This document shows, in pieces, positions 8,481-17,600 of a stretch of DNA of 64,000 nucleotides. The DNA comes from Candidatus Rifleibacteriota bacterium (GTDB lineage: Bacteria > Muiribacteriota > Ozemobacteria > Ozemobacterales > Ozemobacteraceae): the NCBI GenBank assembly GCA_015233155.1, contig JADFYG010000021.1, positions 1-64,000 of the forward strand. The letters are read 5' to 3'. Numbering within the stretch: the first letter of the stretch is position 1; the number at the start of each line of letters is the position of its first letter. The position numbers and the translations under genes were made by a program. The notes under the pieces are model-generated. The model worked only from the letters and a program-made list of their open reading frames with translations, searched no databases and was not told where the DNA came from.

Positions 8481-10490
8481 TCAGTAGAAGGATTTCTGAC
8501 TCTCTAGTATCTGACGGTATTTTCCGGTTGTCGCATCAAGGATCCAGACCAGGGATTTTTCATCATCAGAGCCACGGGCCAGATAGCGGTCGCGATCGAT
8601 GGCCCGCAAGCTGATAAAACTGTGGACTGGGCTGGGTAGCATGTCTTTTTGGCTTGTTTGCGGATCGAAACGCAGGGTCCCAGTTTGGGAGCCGCCAAAA
8701 TTGACGAAACCTGCGCATTGGAGCATCAGATAGCGGGAGCCGGGAACTGGCGGGCAGACATAGATATATTCGCTTGCAAGAAATGCGGTGAGAGTTTCGG
8801 AGGCATGGGTCTGGGGATCCAGTCGTACAATGTTAAACAGCGTGCGGCTCGAAGGAATTATTCCTGGTGCCGGGATTTCCTTTACAAGGGCCAGAGGCTT
8901 GGGTTCATCACCGATCCAGACAGTCCCGGGAGCAAGCCAGCTCAGCGTAGCCAGCGCGCCATCGGACGTGACTCCGTAGGACACGATCTCAGTTTGGGAG
9001 CCGGTTAGGTGCCGCTCGCACTGTATAAGACTCATGGAAGCGATTTGTCCGATCGGCCATGCATTGAAAGCGACTGCTGTTGGCAGATGATGTCGTTCCC
9101 CGGTTTGGGGATTGACGAGCACGACTGTCTTGCAGTCGGACACCAGAACCCAGCCGGCGGCAGGCAAATACTCCATCTTGGTTGCCAGCGACTCAAATGA
9201 ATCAAGAACCCGTGTGCCCGAGCCAATCTCGGCGATGCAAAGTTCGCTGATCCTGCTGCCATTTGCAGCCTGTTGAGACTTATACATGTACGAACCGACC
9301 TCAGCGAAGCAGAACTCGCTGAATCGCAGTGATGGGGACAGGCCGGCTGTGCGGCGATACAGCAATCGATCACGATCTATAAAGGCGATCGGGTTCGTAT
9401 CATCCTCTTCAATGACGACCATGCCGTTATCATTGAACCCGCTCTTCGAGTGTGACTCTGCGGAGTTCGGCGTGCTGCCCCCGGTTTTGGCCAGGTCTAT
9501 TATCAGGAGGTTACTGCCGGTCACCAGGCCCGCGCGCCGCCGTAGGGCATAGGCAGCCAGATAGCGATTATCCGGAGAGACGACCACCGGCGCGCAGCCG
9601 CGAGGGCCGATCTGTCTTGTGGCACCAGTCTGTGGATCGATCATGAATGTTCGGATGATATAACTGTCGCGGATTGGGTCATACCAGGCCGAAGGGGCAT
9701 TCCCGCTTAGAATGGGCAGTGTGCTGTTGCCGAGGGTGCCAAGATCATGTATTCGAAGCCCGGTGGGAACGAAATCATGATCGGCGGCCAAATCGAGGCA
9801 CATCCACAGGCCGAGAGCCAACAGGCCTGCGATGATCAGAGTGCCAACACCCCAGAAACAGGGTCGCCAGGAATCCATGAGTTCCCCTTTGATGAAGGCC
9901 TGACGTGAAGATGTGAAGAAGATGGCGATGAATAGGGGCAGGGCGATCGAATAGTTAAGCGCCTGGTTAACGTAAGGGATCAGGAGCATCGATCCGAAGA
10001 GAGCGGCGACGATCAGGAATGTAACGATTGTCGAGGCCGGCATCATCGTGGCGAACATGCCGATGGCTGCAAGAAGTACCGGTAGACCCAACAGGAGGGA
10101 TAGACCGGTCACTTGGGGGATCCACTGCGTGTAGCTTCGCAATACAACCATTTCTGGACTGATAGACCAGATCATCAGACCGTAGACTAGTGACAGCCCG
10201 ATAGCGAAGAACAGGCAGCTGACGGCCTTGATGAGCCAAATACGATGCCGTGACAATGGCAGGGTGGCCAGAAAAGGAAAGGTGCCGCGCATCACTTCCC
10301 CAGAAACCATCTGCGAACTGTAGATCATGATGAAGATCGGACAGGAGAAGCCGAACAGCAGAATGGAGAGAGCCCCCGAATCAAGTGCCTTGAACCATGC
10401 GAGGAAGCACATGGATGCAAGACCGAATAACACAAGCAGCAGAAAGTGCCAGAATAGCTCCCGCATTTCTTTCAGCAGCAGAGTAATCAT
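8481..10490 (-). CDS. ABC-2 type permease fused to a C-terminal propeller-like domain (paralogue 1)
   Basis: 669 residues. Residues ~1-235 form an ABC-2 permease with about seven TM helices (~13-31, 40-62, 88-110, 122-146, 150-170, 176-194, 212-233); SGEVMRGTFPFLATLPLSR is the coupling region facing the ATPase. The remaining ~430 residues are soluble, with repeated blades such as DPQTGATRQIGPRG, VSPDNRYLAAYA and DPQTHASETLTAFLA, like WD40/TolB-type beta-propellers. An odd TM count would place the propeller outside the cytoplasm. It overlaps the ATPase gene by 4 nt (ATGA) and is paralogous to 12144-14162. Fusion of an ABC-2 permease to such a domain is unusual; substrate unknown. Confidence 0.82.
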   Translation of the reverse strand: MITLLLKEMRELFWHFLLLVLFGLASMCFLAWFKALDSGALSILLFGFSCPIFIMIYSSQMVSGEVMRGTFPFLATLPLSRHRIWLIKAVSCLFFAIGLSLVYGLMIWSISPEMVVLRSYTQWIPQVTGLSLLLGLPVLLAAIGMFATMMPASTIVTFLIVAALFGSMLLIPYVNQALNYSIALPLFIAIFFTSSRQAFIKGELMDSWRPCFWGVGTLIIAGLLALGLWMCLDLAADHDFVPTGLRIHDLGTLGNSTLPILSGNAPSAWYDPIRDSYIIRTFMIDPQTGATRQIGPRGCAPVVVSPDNRYLAAYALRRRAGLVTGSNLLIIDLAKTGGSTPNSAESHSKSGFNDNGMVVIEEDDTNPIAFIDRDRLLYRRTAGLSPSLRFSEFCFAEVGSYMYKSQQAANGSRISELCIAEIGSGTRVLDSFESLATKMEYLPAAGWVLVSDCKTVVLVNPQTGERHHLPTAVAFNAWPIGQIASMSLIQCERHLTGSQTEIVSYGVTSDGALATLSWLAPGTVWIGDEPKPLALVKEIPAPGIIPSSRTLFNIVRLDPQTHASETLTAFLASEYIYVCPPVPGSRYLMLQCAGFVNFGGSQTGTLRFDPQTSQKDMLPSPVHSFISLRAIDRDRYLARGSDDEKSLVWILDATTGKYRQILESQKSFY

Positions 10491-11542
10491 CGTTCTTCCT
10501 CCTTACTCGCCGTCGTCGCGGTGAATATGTCACGCAGCGAAAGCCCCTCTATGCGTGTCGTACGAACCTGTAGATTTGTCAGCAGTGAACGCACATTGGT
10601 ATCGCTGGCATCGCGAACGATGAGTTCGAGCTCAGCGCCGCGTGATTTGGCTGCGAGGATCAATGGGTGGGTAGGAAGAGTGGTTACTGCTTCGGAGAGC
10701 TGAACAATAACGCGGCGCATACTGTGGCGCAGCTCATCGGTTGTTGCATCGATGAGGAATTTTCCCTGTGCCAGTATCAAAATGCGGTCGGCGACGCGTT
10801 CTACCAAAGCCAATTCATGGGAAGAAAGCAGGACAGTCTGTCCGGCATCGGCAAGGGAGCGGATCAGGGTTGAGAGTATCTGCTCGCAGACGACGGCATC
10901 AAGTCCGGCAAGCGGTTCGTCGAGAAGCAGAACCTGCGGCTTCGGAGCCATGGCCAGTGCGAGCATCAGTTTTCGCCGCGCCCCTTTGCTCATCGCACTG
11001 ATGCGCCTGTCGAGCGGAACCTCGAGATCGTCGGCGAGAGTGGTGAACCGCTGCTGGTCCCAGTTGCGATAGAGTGGTGCGAGGAATCGAGAAGTCTCAT
11101 GGCCGGTCATCCACGGATACAGGTGGCATTCCTCGCTGACGAAGGCTACCTTCTGCCGCAGTTCCGGGGCCGCTGAGGCGTTAGTGGCATCCGTGCCGAG
11201 AAGTGAAACGCTGCCGTGGTCGGCGGCAATCAGACCGTAAAGCATGCGCAGCAATGTCGTCTTTCCCGTGCCGTTGCGGCCGAGCAGACCGACTACCTGA
11301 CCGGTGGGAATGGTGGCGGATACTCCATCAAGAACTCTGTGGCGGCCAAAACTCTTTGTCAGATTGGAAAAGCAAACAGACGGAGCCATATGAGAGCCGG
11401 TTTCCGTGGCATGGGGGACCGTGCCGAATGAAGTCTGAAGCGGGCTTCCAGGCATAGTGGAAAAGGAAGGAGAGTCGCCACTCGTTGAGCTTGCCGGAGC
11501 CTGTTTATCGATAATATTTTCGTTGTTAATTTGCGTATTCAT
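10487..11542 (-). CDS. ABC transporter ATPase (YtrB-like) with N-terminal extension
   Basis: About 351 residues from the ATG at 11542, chosen because it follows AAAGGAAG and lies 13 nt after the repressor stop; the longer frame would overlap the repressor. An unconserved ~55-residue leader precedes the nucleotide-binding domain. Walker A is GLLGRNGTGKTTLL, the signature is a degenerate MSKGARRK, Walker B is VLLLDEPLAGLD, and the H-loop is SSHELALVERVADR. The C-terminal ~90 residues resemble the regulatory extension of exporter ATPases. It is the only ATPase in the operon, so it probably powers both fused permeases as a (permease1-permease2)-ATPase2 complex. Confidence 0.9.
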   Translation of the reverse strand: MNTQINNENIIDKQAPASSTSGDSPSFSTMPGSPLQTSFGTVPHATETGSHMAPSVCFSNLTKSFGRHRVLDGVSATIPTGQVVGLLGRNGTGKTTLLRMLYGLIAADHGSVSLLGTDATNASAAPELRQKVAFVSEECHLYPWMTGHETSRFLAPLYRNWDQQRFTTLADDLEVPLDRRISAMSKGARRKLMLALAMAPKPQVLLLDEPLAGLDAVVCEQILSTLIRSLADAGQTVLLSSHELALVERVADRILILAQGKFLIDATTDELRHSMRRVIVQLSEAVTTLPTHPLILAAKSRGAELELIVRDASDTNVRSLLTNLQVRTTRIEGLSLRDIFTATTASKEEER

Positions 11543-11555
11543 GGTTTTCTTCCTT

Positions 11556-11969
11556 TCAGTCGCGGTTAATGCGATCGTTGGGTTGTCCGTGTTTTTCGGG
11601 TTTGCTGCCGAGGCATTCCTGGAAAATGTCGCGAAGTGAATCACGGCTCAGGCCGAGGCGCAGAGCGCTTTCGATCAGTTCGCGCACTTTTACTATGATC
11701 TCTTTAGTTGCTTCGCGCATGCGTTCCTCCTTGGTGTGTGGGGCGACGAACGCTCCCTGTCCGCGTTTGAAGTAGATGACGCCGAGTGTTTCCAGCTCCT
11801 GGTAGGCTCGTGCAACAGTGTTCGGGTTCAGCGTCAGTCCGACTGCGAGTTCGCGTATAGAGGGCAGTCGGTCGTCGGGTCCGTACACACCACCCAGGAT
11901 CTCGCATCTCAGACCCTCGACGACCTGCAGATAGATTGGAACTCCCGAGGATTCATTTATGGTTATCAT
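11556..11969 (-). CDS. YtrA-subfamily GntR transcriptional repressor
   Basis: 137 residues. Opens with the YtrA-type GVPIYLQVVEGLRCEILGG, followed by the winged helix (RLPSIRELAVGLTLNPNTVA recognition region, ~34-53, and the wing GVIYFKRGQGAFVA). A short ~60-residue helical dimerisation tail follows, as usual in YtrA members that control ABC exporter operons. The ATG has a strong AAGGAGGT site. It lies between the two permease genes with the ATPase directly after it, the classic ytr arrangement. The likely operator is the palindrome at 14250-14271 upstream of the first gene of the operon. Confidence 0.9.
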   Translation of the reverse strand: MITINESSGVPIYLQVVEGLRCEILGGVYGPDDRLPSIRELAVGLTLNPNTVARAYQELETLGVIYFKRGQGAFVAPHTKEERMREATKEIIVKVRELIESALRLGLSRDSLRDIFQECLGSKPEKHGQPNDRINRD

Positions 11970-12143
11970 TGGCTTGACCTCCTTGGGGTCGGGTGTGAAA
12001 GCGTATGTTTCGCCGCCACGGTTTGGAAAACTGCTGAGTCTCCAGTGCAGTCACACCTCTCCTGATAAATACGTTCATAATTATTTTGCAGAGGCGACCC
12101 GGTGGGTCGCCCGTATGCGCGCACGGTTATTGTGTGATTGGTA

Positions 12144-14162
12144 TCAGTCATTGCTTTGCCATGTGTCGGGATTTTGTTGGCTTTTCAAAATCTGCCGGTA
12201 TTCTCCCGTCATTGCATCTAAGTTCCAGATAACGGACTGGACATTGCCCTTGCCGAGTGCAAGATAGCGGTCGCGGTCTATGGCCCGCAGATCGACCCAG
12301 AGAGAATTGGGGCTGGGAAAAACGTCCAGCTGGTGTGTCTGTGTGTCGAAGCGCATGGTGCCCGGTACTTTTTGCCCATCCTTTAGGAAGTCGATGTTAT
12401 AGAGCATCAGATATCGAGACCCGGTCGCCGGTGAACAGACATGGATGTTTTCACGAGCCAGGAAGGTAGCGAGCGTTTCGGAGGCATTAGCTTGTAAATC
12501 AAGTCGCACGAATGCGAACGGGGCGCGCTTTTCCTCCGTCGCCGTCGAGGTTGCCGGGCCAGTCTGTACCAGGGCAAGTGGTTTCGGTTCGTCACTGATC
12601 CAGACGGTTCCAGTGGCGATCCAGCTTTGAGTGGCCAGGGTGCCATCGGTCGTTATGCCATAGAACATGATCTCGGTCTGGGCAGCTTCGAGGCGAATTT
12701 TGCGTTTTTTCTCTTCCCGCGAATCCTGTCTGTCGAGCAGAATCTCGGTCCGGGAAGCCACATGGCGTCGCTCGCACCGCAACAAGCTCATTGATGCAAT
12801 CTGTCCGAACGGGGACCCGATATTCTCCGTTACCGGTAGGCGCAAGCGTTTTCCGGTTTCCGGATGAACAAGAAAAGCTGTCTTGGTGCCTTGTACGAGA
12901 ACCCAGCCGGAAGCAGGTAGATAATACATCGAGACTCTGCCCCAATCGAAGGCGCAAAGGACCCGTGTGCCCGATCCGATCTCGGCGAGACAGAGTTCCA
13001 TGGACCAGTGTGGATACCCACCAGCGAAACGGTGGTAGAGCAGGTGATCCTGGTCGATGAACGCGATCGGCGTCGGGTATGAATCTGCATCTGCCTTGAT
13101 GACGGTCATGCCGAAGTCATCGATCCCGGTCTTCAAACTCGAACTCTCGGTTATCGGGGCACTGCCACCGTTTTTAGCGAGATCGAAGATCAGGAGATTA
13201 TCACCCGTCACCAGACCCGCATGTCGTCGCAGAGCATTGGCTGCCAGATAGCGGCCGTCGGGCGAGACGACCTTCGCAGCGCATCCGCGTGGACCGATCT
13301 GCCGTGTAGCGCCGGTCTGCGGGTCGATCGTGAATGTTCGGGGGAGCGATCTATGATAGAGCGTGTCAAACCAGGAAGTATTGCACATACCAGTCAGAAT
13401 GGGCACTGTTCCATTAAGGGGGTGTTTCAGATCATCAATAAAAAGTTTATTGGCAGTGAAATCGTTATCGGCTGCCATATCAAGGCACATCCAGAAACCG
13501 AAGGCCAGCAGACCAGTGATGACAAGGGTGCCTGCGCCCCAAAAGCAAGGCTTCCATGAATCCATGAGTTCCCCTTTGAGGAATGCCTGATATGAGGCGG
13601 CGAAGAAGACGACGACAAGTAGTGGCGAAGCGATGTAATAGTTCGGTGGCCAGCGGCTTATGTAAGCTAACAGGATAGTTGAACCGAAAAGTGCTGCTAT
13701 AATTAAGAAGGCTATGACTGTCGAGGCTGGCAGCATCGTGGTAAACATGCTGATGGCGACGAGCATCACTGGCAGATAAATCAGCAGGATCAGTTCTTCT
13801 GAGTCGGGGGCTCCGTTCATCGTCGCAGGCGTGATCGACCAGACTACCAGACCGTAAATGAGAGACAGCCCGATCGCGAATAGCAGATAACTGGCGGTTT
13901 TGGCCAGCCACAAACGATGGCGCGACACCGGCAGGCTGACCAGGAACGGAAGGGTCGCGCGTTGCACTTCCCCCGAAACCGCCTGCGAGGTGTAGAGCGT
14001 GATGAATATCGGATTGGCAATCACTAGCAGCAGAAGGCCGAGCACTCCGAAATCTCCAACCTTATACCACATGATGGCGCCCATGGATGCCAGGCCGAAC
14101 AGCACCAGCACCACGAAGTGCCAGAAGAGCTCTCTCATTTCTTTAATTATCAGTGTAAGCAT
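12144..14162 (-). CDS. ABC-2 type permease fused to a C-terminal propeller-like domain (paralogue 2)
   Basis: 672 residues, homologous to the 669-residue protein at 8481-10490 along its whole length. N-terminal ~235 residues hold about seven TM helices with SGEVQRATLPFLVSLPVSR as coupling segment. The C-terminal ~435 residues show propeller-type repeats: DPQTGATRQIGPRG, VSPDGRYLAANALRR, HPETGKRLRLPV and DTQTHQLDVFPSP. Start ATG 14162 follows GGAGGAAT. It is the first gene downstream of the operator. The 174-bp gap to the repressor gene contains a small GCGACCC/GGGTCGC hairpin (12094-12110) and no recognised promoter. Probably the second half of a heterodimeric exporter. Confidence 0.82.
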   Translation of the reverse strand: MLTLIIKEMRELFWHFVVLVLFGLASMGAIMWYKVGDFGVLGLLLLVIANPIFITLYTSQAVSGEVQRATLPFLVSLPVSRHRLWLAKTASYLLFAIGLSLIYGLVVWSITPATMNGAPDSEELILLIYLPVMLVAISMFTTMLPASTVIAFLIIAALFGSTILLAYISRWPPNYYIASPLLVVVFFAASYQAFLKGELMDSWKPCFWGAGTLVITGLLAFGFWMCLDMAADNDFTANKLFIDDLKHPLNGTVPILTGMCNTSWFDTLYHRSLPRTFTIDPQTGATRQIGPRGCAAKVVSPDGRYLAANALRRHAGLVTGDNLLIFDLAKNGGSAPITESSSLKTGIDDFGMTVIKADADSYPTPIAFIDQDHLLYHRFAGGYPHWSMELCLAEIGSGTRVLCAFDWGRVSMYYLPASGWVLVQGTKTAFLVHPETGKRLRLPVTENIGSPFGQIASMSLLRCERRHVASRTEILLDRQDSREEKKRKIRLEAAQTEIMFYGITTDGTLATQSWIATGTVWISDEPKPLALVQTGPATSTATEEKRAPFAFVRLDLQANASETLATFLARENIHVCSPATGSRYLMLYNIDFLKDGQKVPGTMRFDTQTHQLDVFPSPNSLWVDLRAIDRDRYLALGKGNVQSVIWNLDAMTGEYRQILKSQQNPDTWQSND

Positions 14163-14249
14163 AGTTATTCCTCCTTACCCGTGATCTTGCGTGGGTCGTA
14201 AAAATGCGCATTTTGCCGACCCGGATTACACACGTGTGTTTGTGTTTCG

Positions 14250-14271
14250 GTGTATTACCTACCTAATACAC
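14250..14271. promoter_or_regulatory. Predicted YtrA/GntR operator
   Basis: Perfect inverted repeat GTGTATTA-N6-TAATACAC, 88 bp upstream of the first gene of the divergently facing (minus-strand) ABC operon. YtrA-type repressors bind long palindromes with GTGTA/TACAC outer arms, and the repressor is encoded in this operon, so autoregulation is likely. Confidence 0.75.
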
Positions 14272-14396
14272 TAGCCATTATCGGGAATTATGTCAAGACA
14301 AATCTTTTAATTATTTGCAGACTATCTTGTAAGTAGCTCTGGAAGCGGGCAAGACGCGCAGTGCTCCTATGACCGGCCATGAGTTCCTGGCGTCCT

Positions 14397-14475
14397 GGTG
14401 GGGCGCGACCGCTGGGCGCGCCGCGTCCTGTTAAACATCATTAAACTGCGGCGTGCCCGGCGGTCACGCCCTACC
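14397..14475. repeat. GC-rich palindromic repeat, full hairpin
   Basis: Arms GGTGGGGCGCGACCGCTGGG and GGCGTGCCCGGCGGTCACGC plus CCTACC pair over ~26 bp around a short AT-rich loop. Same hairpin core as at 8251-8314 and 19088-19164, but no clear outer terminal repeats. Confidence 0.75.
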
Positions 14476-14508
14476 CACCGCTCCATGATTAACACTAGGG
14501 TGCATACA

Positions 14509-14619
14509 CTGTTTTTTGAGGTAAATCAGCGTAATGCGTGCCCGGCATCCTGGTGGTCCAGCTTACCGCCTCATAACTAACATTGGCAAGCCACCCTGTT
14601 TTTTTTGAGGGTAAATCAG
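14509..14619. repeat. Imperfect direct repeat upstream of the fusion enzyme
   Basis: CTGTTTTTTGAGGTAAATCA (14509-14528) recurs as CTGTTTTTTTTGAGGGTAAATCA (14596-14618), 87 bp apart, in the leader before the 14665 gene. The second copy runs into TATACT (14620-14625), a plausible -10. It may be a duplicated promoter or regulator site; no protein is known to bind it. Confidence 0.4.
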
Positions 14620-14664
14620 TATACTGTCGCCTGAATTACCTTTACCTAAAAGGAGAAAATAGCC

Positions 14665-17600
14665 TTGAATACCACCAGCTCACCATCTGAATCCGCAAGT
14701 GCGAAGTATCCGGACCGAAACCTGTCAGTCAGTGCCCGGTCCACGCCGGAACCCCTGGTTCGTGCTTTCGCCAGACGTGTTCAGCAGGAGGGAGCGCTTG
14801 ACCTGACACAAGGCGATTATAAAAACGCGGATTTTGCACCGCACCCCGAAGTCGTTCGCGCAGCGCAGCGCATCACCCGGAACACGGTTCACAGTTATGG
14901 TCCGGCTGTAGGCCGCATGGATGTTCGCGGTGAAATCGTCGAATTTTTCAATCGCGACGGTCTCTTGGACTATCCGACGTCCGACGTTCGCTTCCAGCCC
15001 GACGAGGTAATGTTCACACCGGGAACGCGTGCGGGACTGGCAATGCTGCTTGAGGTGCTTGGCTCCGACGGTTCCGGCGTTGTCGTTCCACGACCGAGCT
15101 GGGAGTATGACTGGTTCATCGAGCGTGCAGGCAAACGCATAGTAGAGCTGCCGACAACCCCTCCGGAGTTCCTGCCGGACCCGGTTGCACTTGATCACAT
15201 ACTCTCAAGGGGCGATATCTCCTCAATCATAGTCAACAATCCGCACAATCCCACGGGTCGTGTTTATCCACGGGCACTCGTTGAAGAGCTCGTGCGTGTA
15301 GCGGTGAAACATCGGGTATATGTCCTGTATGACAGTGTCTATCAACGTCTTGACTATGTAAATTCATTCGTCAATCCGGCTTTCGCAAACCCGGAATGGC
15401 GCGACTGGGTCGTGACAATGTCCGGGCTGTCCAAGATGGACATGTTCGGTGCATCTACCGGTATTCGCGCCTGCTGGATAGTCCTGTCCGATCAGATCAA
15501 AACCGGAGGCATACGCGCGCGGGAAGTTATCGCGAACCTCTCCGCATGGCTTGTCGCGACACCGTCGACTCTGGCGCAGGATTGGGCTCTCGCTGCACTA
15601 CAGGGGCCTCTGGCCTCAATTCGGCGACCGTCACCCTATATGCGTGAGCGCCGCGATTTTATGATAAAAGCTGTCGATGCGCTGGCTCCGCTTGGTGTCG
15701 AACGCACGGATTTCGGGGGCACGTTCTATGCTCCGCTCGCTTTTCCCGGGCTTGTTGGCGAGTCGTTCAGCAAACTGCGCAACGGCGTCCACGAGCGCGC
15801 GGTGGTACAAAACTCGGTGGATGCATTCGAATTTCTCCTTTCCGGCGGAGTCGGAGGAATTCCGTTCATCGCATTCACGGGTGGCGAAGACGGCCGTTAC
15901 GGGACATGGCAGCGTCTCTCGTATGGGTCCAAAGATGTGCGCGAGCTCGAAGTTTTCATAGATCGCGTGCGGAGCAGAATCGAGCGCCAGGGACGCCTGG
16001 GGGCGAGCGCTCCGTTAGCGGTAGTTAAGAAACCGACGATCGAAGAAGCTGTCTGGGAAAGCGAATGTTCCGAGTTTGGCTACGATGCGCTCGATATGAT
16101 CGATCCGGAAGCTTTCAAAGAGGCCCGTCGTGTTTTCCTCGAACACCCTAATCTCGGTGCTGTCCGCATTACCGGAACCAAACACCCGGACTCGACTACA
16201 CACCGGAGCGAGCAGCTTGCACGCGCGATACAGTTTGTTCCCGAGGGAGCACCAAAACGGGCGCGGAAGGTGCTTACGCATCTCGAATGGAACCCATACG
16301 TCGATGCCCGGCAGGAGTTCGAGGAAACTATCAGAGATTTGCTGGGACCATGCAACGAAGAGCTCCTGGACTACGAAGGCCGCCAAATCAGTCCGGAGTG
16401 GGTGGATGTTCCCGAAAAGGTAGTTCTCGCACTTTTGCGGCATGGCATCATCCCTGGCCAGGATCGTCATCTTCTTTTCCGTGTTCCCAATCCCTGGATA
16501 GAACAGGATGAAGAGAAAATATCCAAGATTCTCGCATCCGTTGCGCGAGCGAATTTTTTGTTTCTCCTTGCCTGCGATCGGCTTGGCATCACACCTGTAC
16601 AGAACGCGATATACGAACTCAGTGTGCCTCAGGTGAACTCACGCGCTGAGCTCGGCGCTGTTATAAAGATAGGCACGCTTTATATACAGGCAATCGAAAG
16701 TCTCTTCCAGGGTTCGTCGGAACGCATCGACGCATTTCTTTCGCAACGCATTCCGATCGCACGACGCGCAGAGCTTATGGCGCTGGTCGCACGGGTCCGT
16801 CTGGTGCCGCTGGTCGAGAACGTCGGAGCGCTCGCGCATATTCCGGAGCTTTTGGATTACTACTACCAGGCACTGGAAAGAAATCGTGGTCTTGCAGACC
16901 TTCCGACGCCAGAGAGTTTCAGGACTCGTTTTGACAAGACCGAAGCTATCGTTCGCGTGTTTGTTGCCATGTCCGACACCGCTGAACAGAGCGGAAAAAT
17001 TGCCGCTGACGTGGCATATACGCTGACGGTCTCAGCGCGAGAAGAGGCGGAGCAACGCCTGGCAAAACGCGCCGAGCGCATCGGGGAACCTGCTCCGTCA
17101 GTGACTTTTCTTATCGGCGCCGGACGGGCGGGATTTCGTGGCGGTTTTGACCCTGAGCATGAAGGTGTCATCTCACAGTTTGCGCGAGCCGACGGTGTGA
17201 CGATTCAGGGAATCCGTGCCGATTCCCCGTCGGGAGCCGAAGGGCTTGCGTCAAGTCTGCGCGCCGCGGCTGCGGCGAAGCGTCTTTCACCGGCTGTCGG
17301 GACAGCCGAGCGGGAGTCTCTCCTGAAACTCCTGGAAACAGGCGTCAAGGCCCATACTGAAACTCTTCTAAGAATAGCTCCGCTGATTGCGCCGGCAGGA
17401 GGCCTTGTACCGCAGACACGCGTGAGAATCCGCGCGACAGGCTCTGTCAACTATGGGCGCTCGATACCCGTCTATCCTGAGGAATGGTGCAGGGATCTGA
17501 AGCTTCCGGATAATCGCGATCTGCGCGATGCGTGGCCCGAGGGAGTCTCGCTTCCCCGCGCCATCAATTATAATCTCGGCTGTACTACTCTGGGGCTTCC

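Noticed and set aside
9968-10240. Antisense frames inside the permease and VWA genes (8649-9552, 29745-30488 and similar)
   Set aside because: They are shadows of high-GC coding genes: low-complexity, Arg/Ser-rich translations without ribosome sites or domains.
11543-11644. Longer N-terminus of the ABC ATPase
   Set aside because: It would overlap the repressor gene by 89 nt; ATG 11542 with AAAGGAAG fits better.
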